NCBI GenBank assembly: GCA_965365445.1
Contig: CBDUBS010000169.1
Span: 1-8,108, forward strand
Direction of reading: 5' to 3'
From: CBDUBS01 sp965365445
GTDB lineage: Bacteria > Bacteroidota > Rhodothermia > Rhodothermales > DASSAV01
Length of the DNA stretch: 8,108 nucleotides
Shown one piece after another: positions 7,591 through 8,108 of this stretch. The position numbers and the translations under genes are program-made. The number at the start of each line of letters is the position of its first letter. Within the stretch, counting starts at the first letter, position 1. The notes below the pieces were generated by a model. That model worked only from the letters and a program-made list of their open reading frames with translations, made no database searches and had not been told where the DNA came from.

Positions 7591-8108
7591 ATGGCGACTG
7601 AAGGTATGGCGACAGATACGGAGCGGAATCGGAAGGTATACGTATGCAGGCTGGGCCGAGCGGAGTATGAACCTGTATGGGAGTTGCAAAAACGAATCCA
7701 GAACAGGCTCGTGGAGGCCAAGCTTCAGGGCGGCGAGCCGCCGCCGGGGCACGTACTCCTGCTGGTGGAGCATCCTCATGTATATACCCTCGGGAAACAT
7801 GGGCGCGTGGAAAACCTCCTTTTATCGGAGGATGAATTACGGCAGGCGGCGGCCCGGTTCTTCAAGATCGACCGGGGAGGCGATATAACCTACCATGGGC
7901 CGGGGCAGCTCGTCGGGTATCCCCTGTTCGACCTTTCTCATTTCGATACCGACATCCACACCTATGTACACCGGCTGGAGGAAGCCGTTATCCTGACCTG
8001 CGCCGACTTCGGGGTGAAAGCCGACCGGATCGAGAAACTACCTGGCGTATGGGTTGGTCCGGACGGCCGGGAGCGAAAAATCTGCGCTGTCGGCATCCGG
8101 AGCAGTCA
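7591..8108 (+). CDS. lipB: LipB, octanoyl-[ACP]:protein N-octanoyltransferase (3'-partial)
   Basis: LipB moves the octanoyl group from octanoyl-ACP onto a lysine of lipoyl domains (E2 subunits of 2-oxoacid dehydrogenases, glycine cleavage H protein) in the cytoplasm; LipA then inserts sulfur. The 172 visible residues contain VEHPHVYTLGKHG (about 59-71), the family signature RGGDITYHGPGQLVGYPLFDL (95-115) and ERKICAVGIRSS (161-172), where K163 aligns with the catalytic lysine. The catalytic cysteine should lie beyond the window edge. Family members are usually about 210-250 residues, so roughly a quarter to a third is missing. The ATG at 7591 is chosen as the first in-frame ATG after sprA; an in-frame ATG at 7606 is equally compatible, with GAAGG just upstream but too close to be ideal. 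A TTG at 7573 overlapping the sprA stop is less likely. Same strand and tight spacing suggest co-transcription with sprA. The family call is near certain; the exact start is not. Confidence 0.95.
   Translation, partial: MATEGMATDTERNRKVYVCRLGRAEYEPVWELQKRIQNRLVEAKLQGGEPPPGHVLLLVEHPHVYTLGKHGRVENLLLSEDELRQAAARFFKIDRGGDITYHGPGQLVGYPLFDLSHFDTDIHTYVHRLEEAVILTCADFGVKADRIEKLPGVWVGPDGRERKICAVGIRSS

Noticed and set aside
7525..7800. Minus-strand ORF across the sprA end and lipB start
   Set aside because: It runs antisense through two well-supported genes and its translation shows no recognisable motif.

Overview
The window holds two genes on the + strand and almost nothing else. Positions 1-7576 are one very long reading frame, open at the left edge, that encodes all but the N-terminus of SprA (called Sov in Porphyromonas). 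SprA is the giant outer-membrane translocon of the type IX secretion system (T9SS). After a 14-base gap, a second gene runs from 7591 off the right edge. It encodes the N-terminal two thirds or so of LipB, the octanoyltransferase of lipoate biosynthesis.

Organism: SprA is restricted to the Bacteroidota and close relatives (Fibrobacterota-Chlorobiota-Bacteroidota group). The DNA is clearly GC-rich by eye (roughly 60%, not counted), with G/C-ending codons. That fits a GC-rich lineage such as Rhodothermota (Rhodothermus/Salinibacter relatives) better than a typical AT-rich Flavobacterium. This placement is inference. No phylogenetic marker in the window settles it.

Layout: SprA family landmarks appear in the expected order with no frameshift or internal stop. 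They are the N-terminal SprA block (about residues 60-240 of the visible protein), the GYVSL/AVAYRY block (365-385), the second SprA_N-like block (588-780, ending in YIDDFEG), NPRERGPYN (886-894), LWMTG (1214-1218), LWVNELR (1511-1517), KFIPEKYGWSIP (1582 onwards), a highly charged variable segment (1963-2044) and the C-terminal strands ending at residue 2524. The gap at 7577-7590 holds only a 12-base near-palindrome. No RNA genes, mobile elements, CRISPR arrays or promoters were seen.

The two products have no known functional link: one builds the T9SS export channel and the other makes the lipoyl cofactor in the cytoplasm. Their close same-strand spacing suggests co-transcription. I found no convincing undescribed system. 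The points worth a second look are details inside SprA (two EF-hand-like loops and a dipolar charged segment) and the duplicated start region of lipB.
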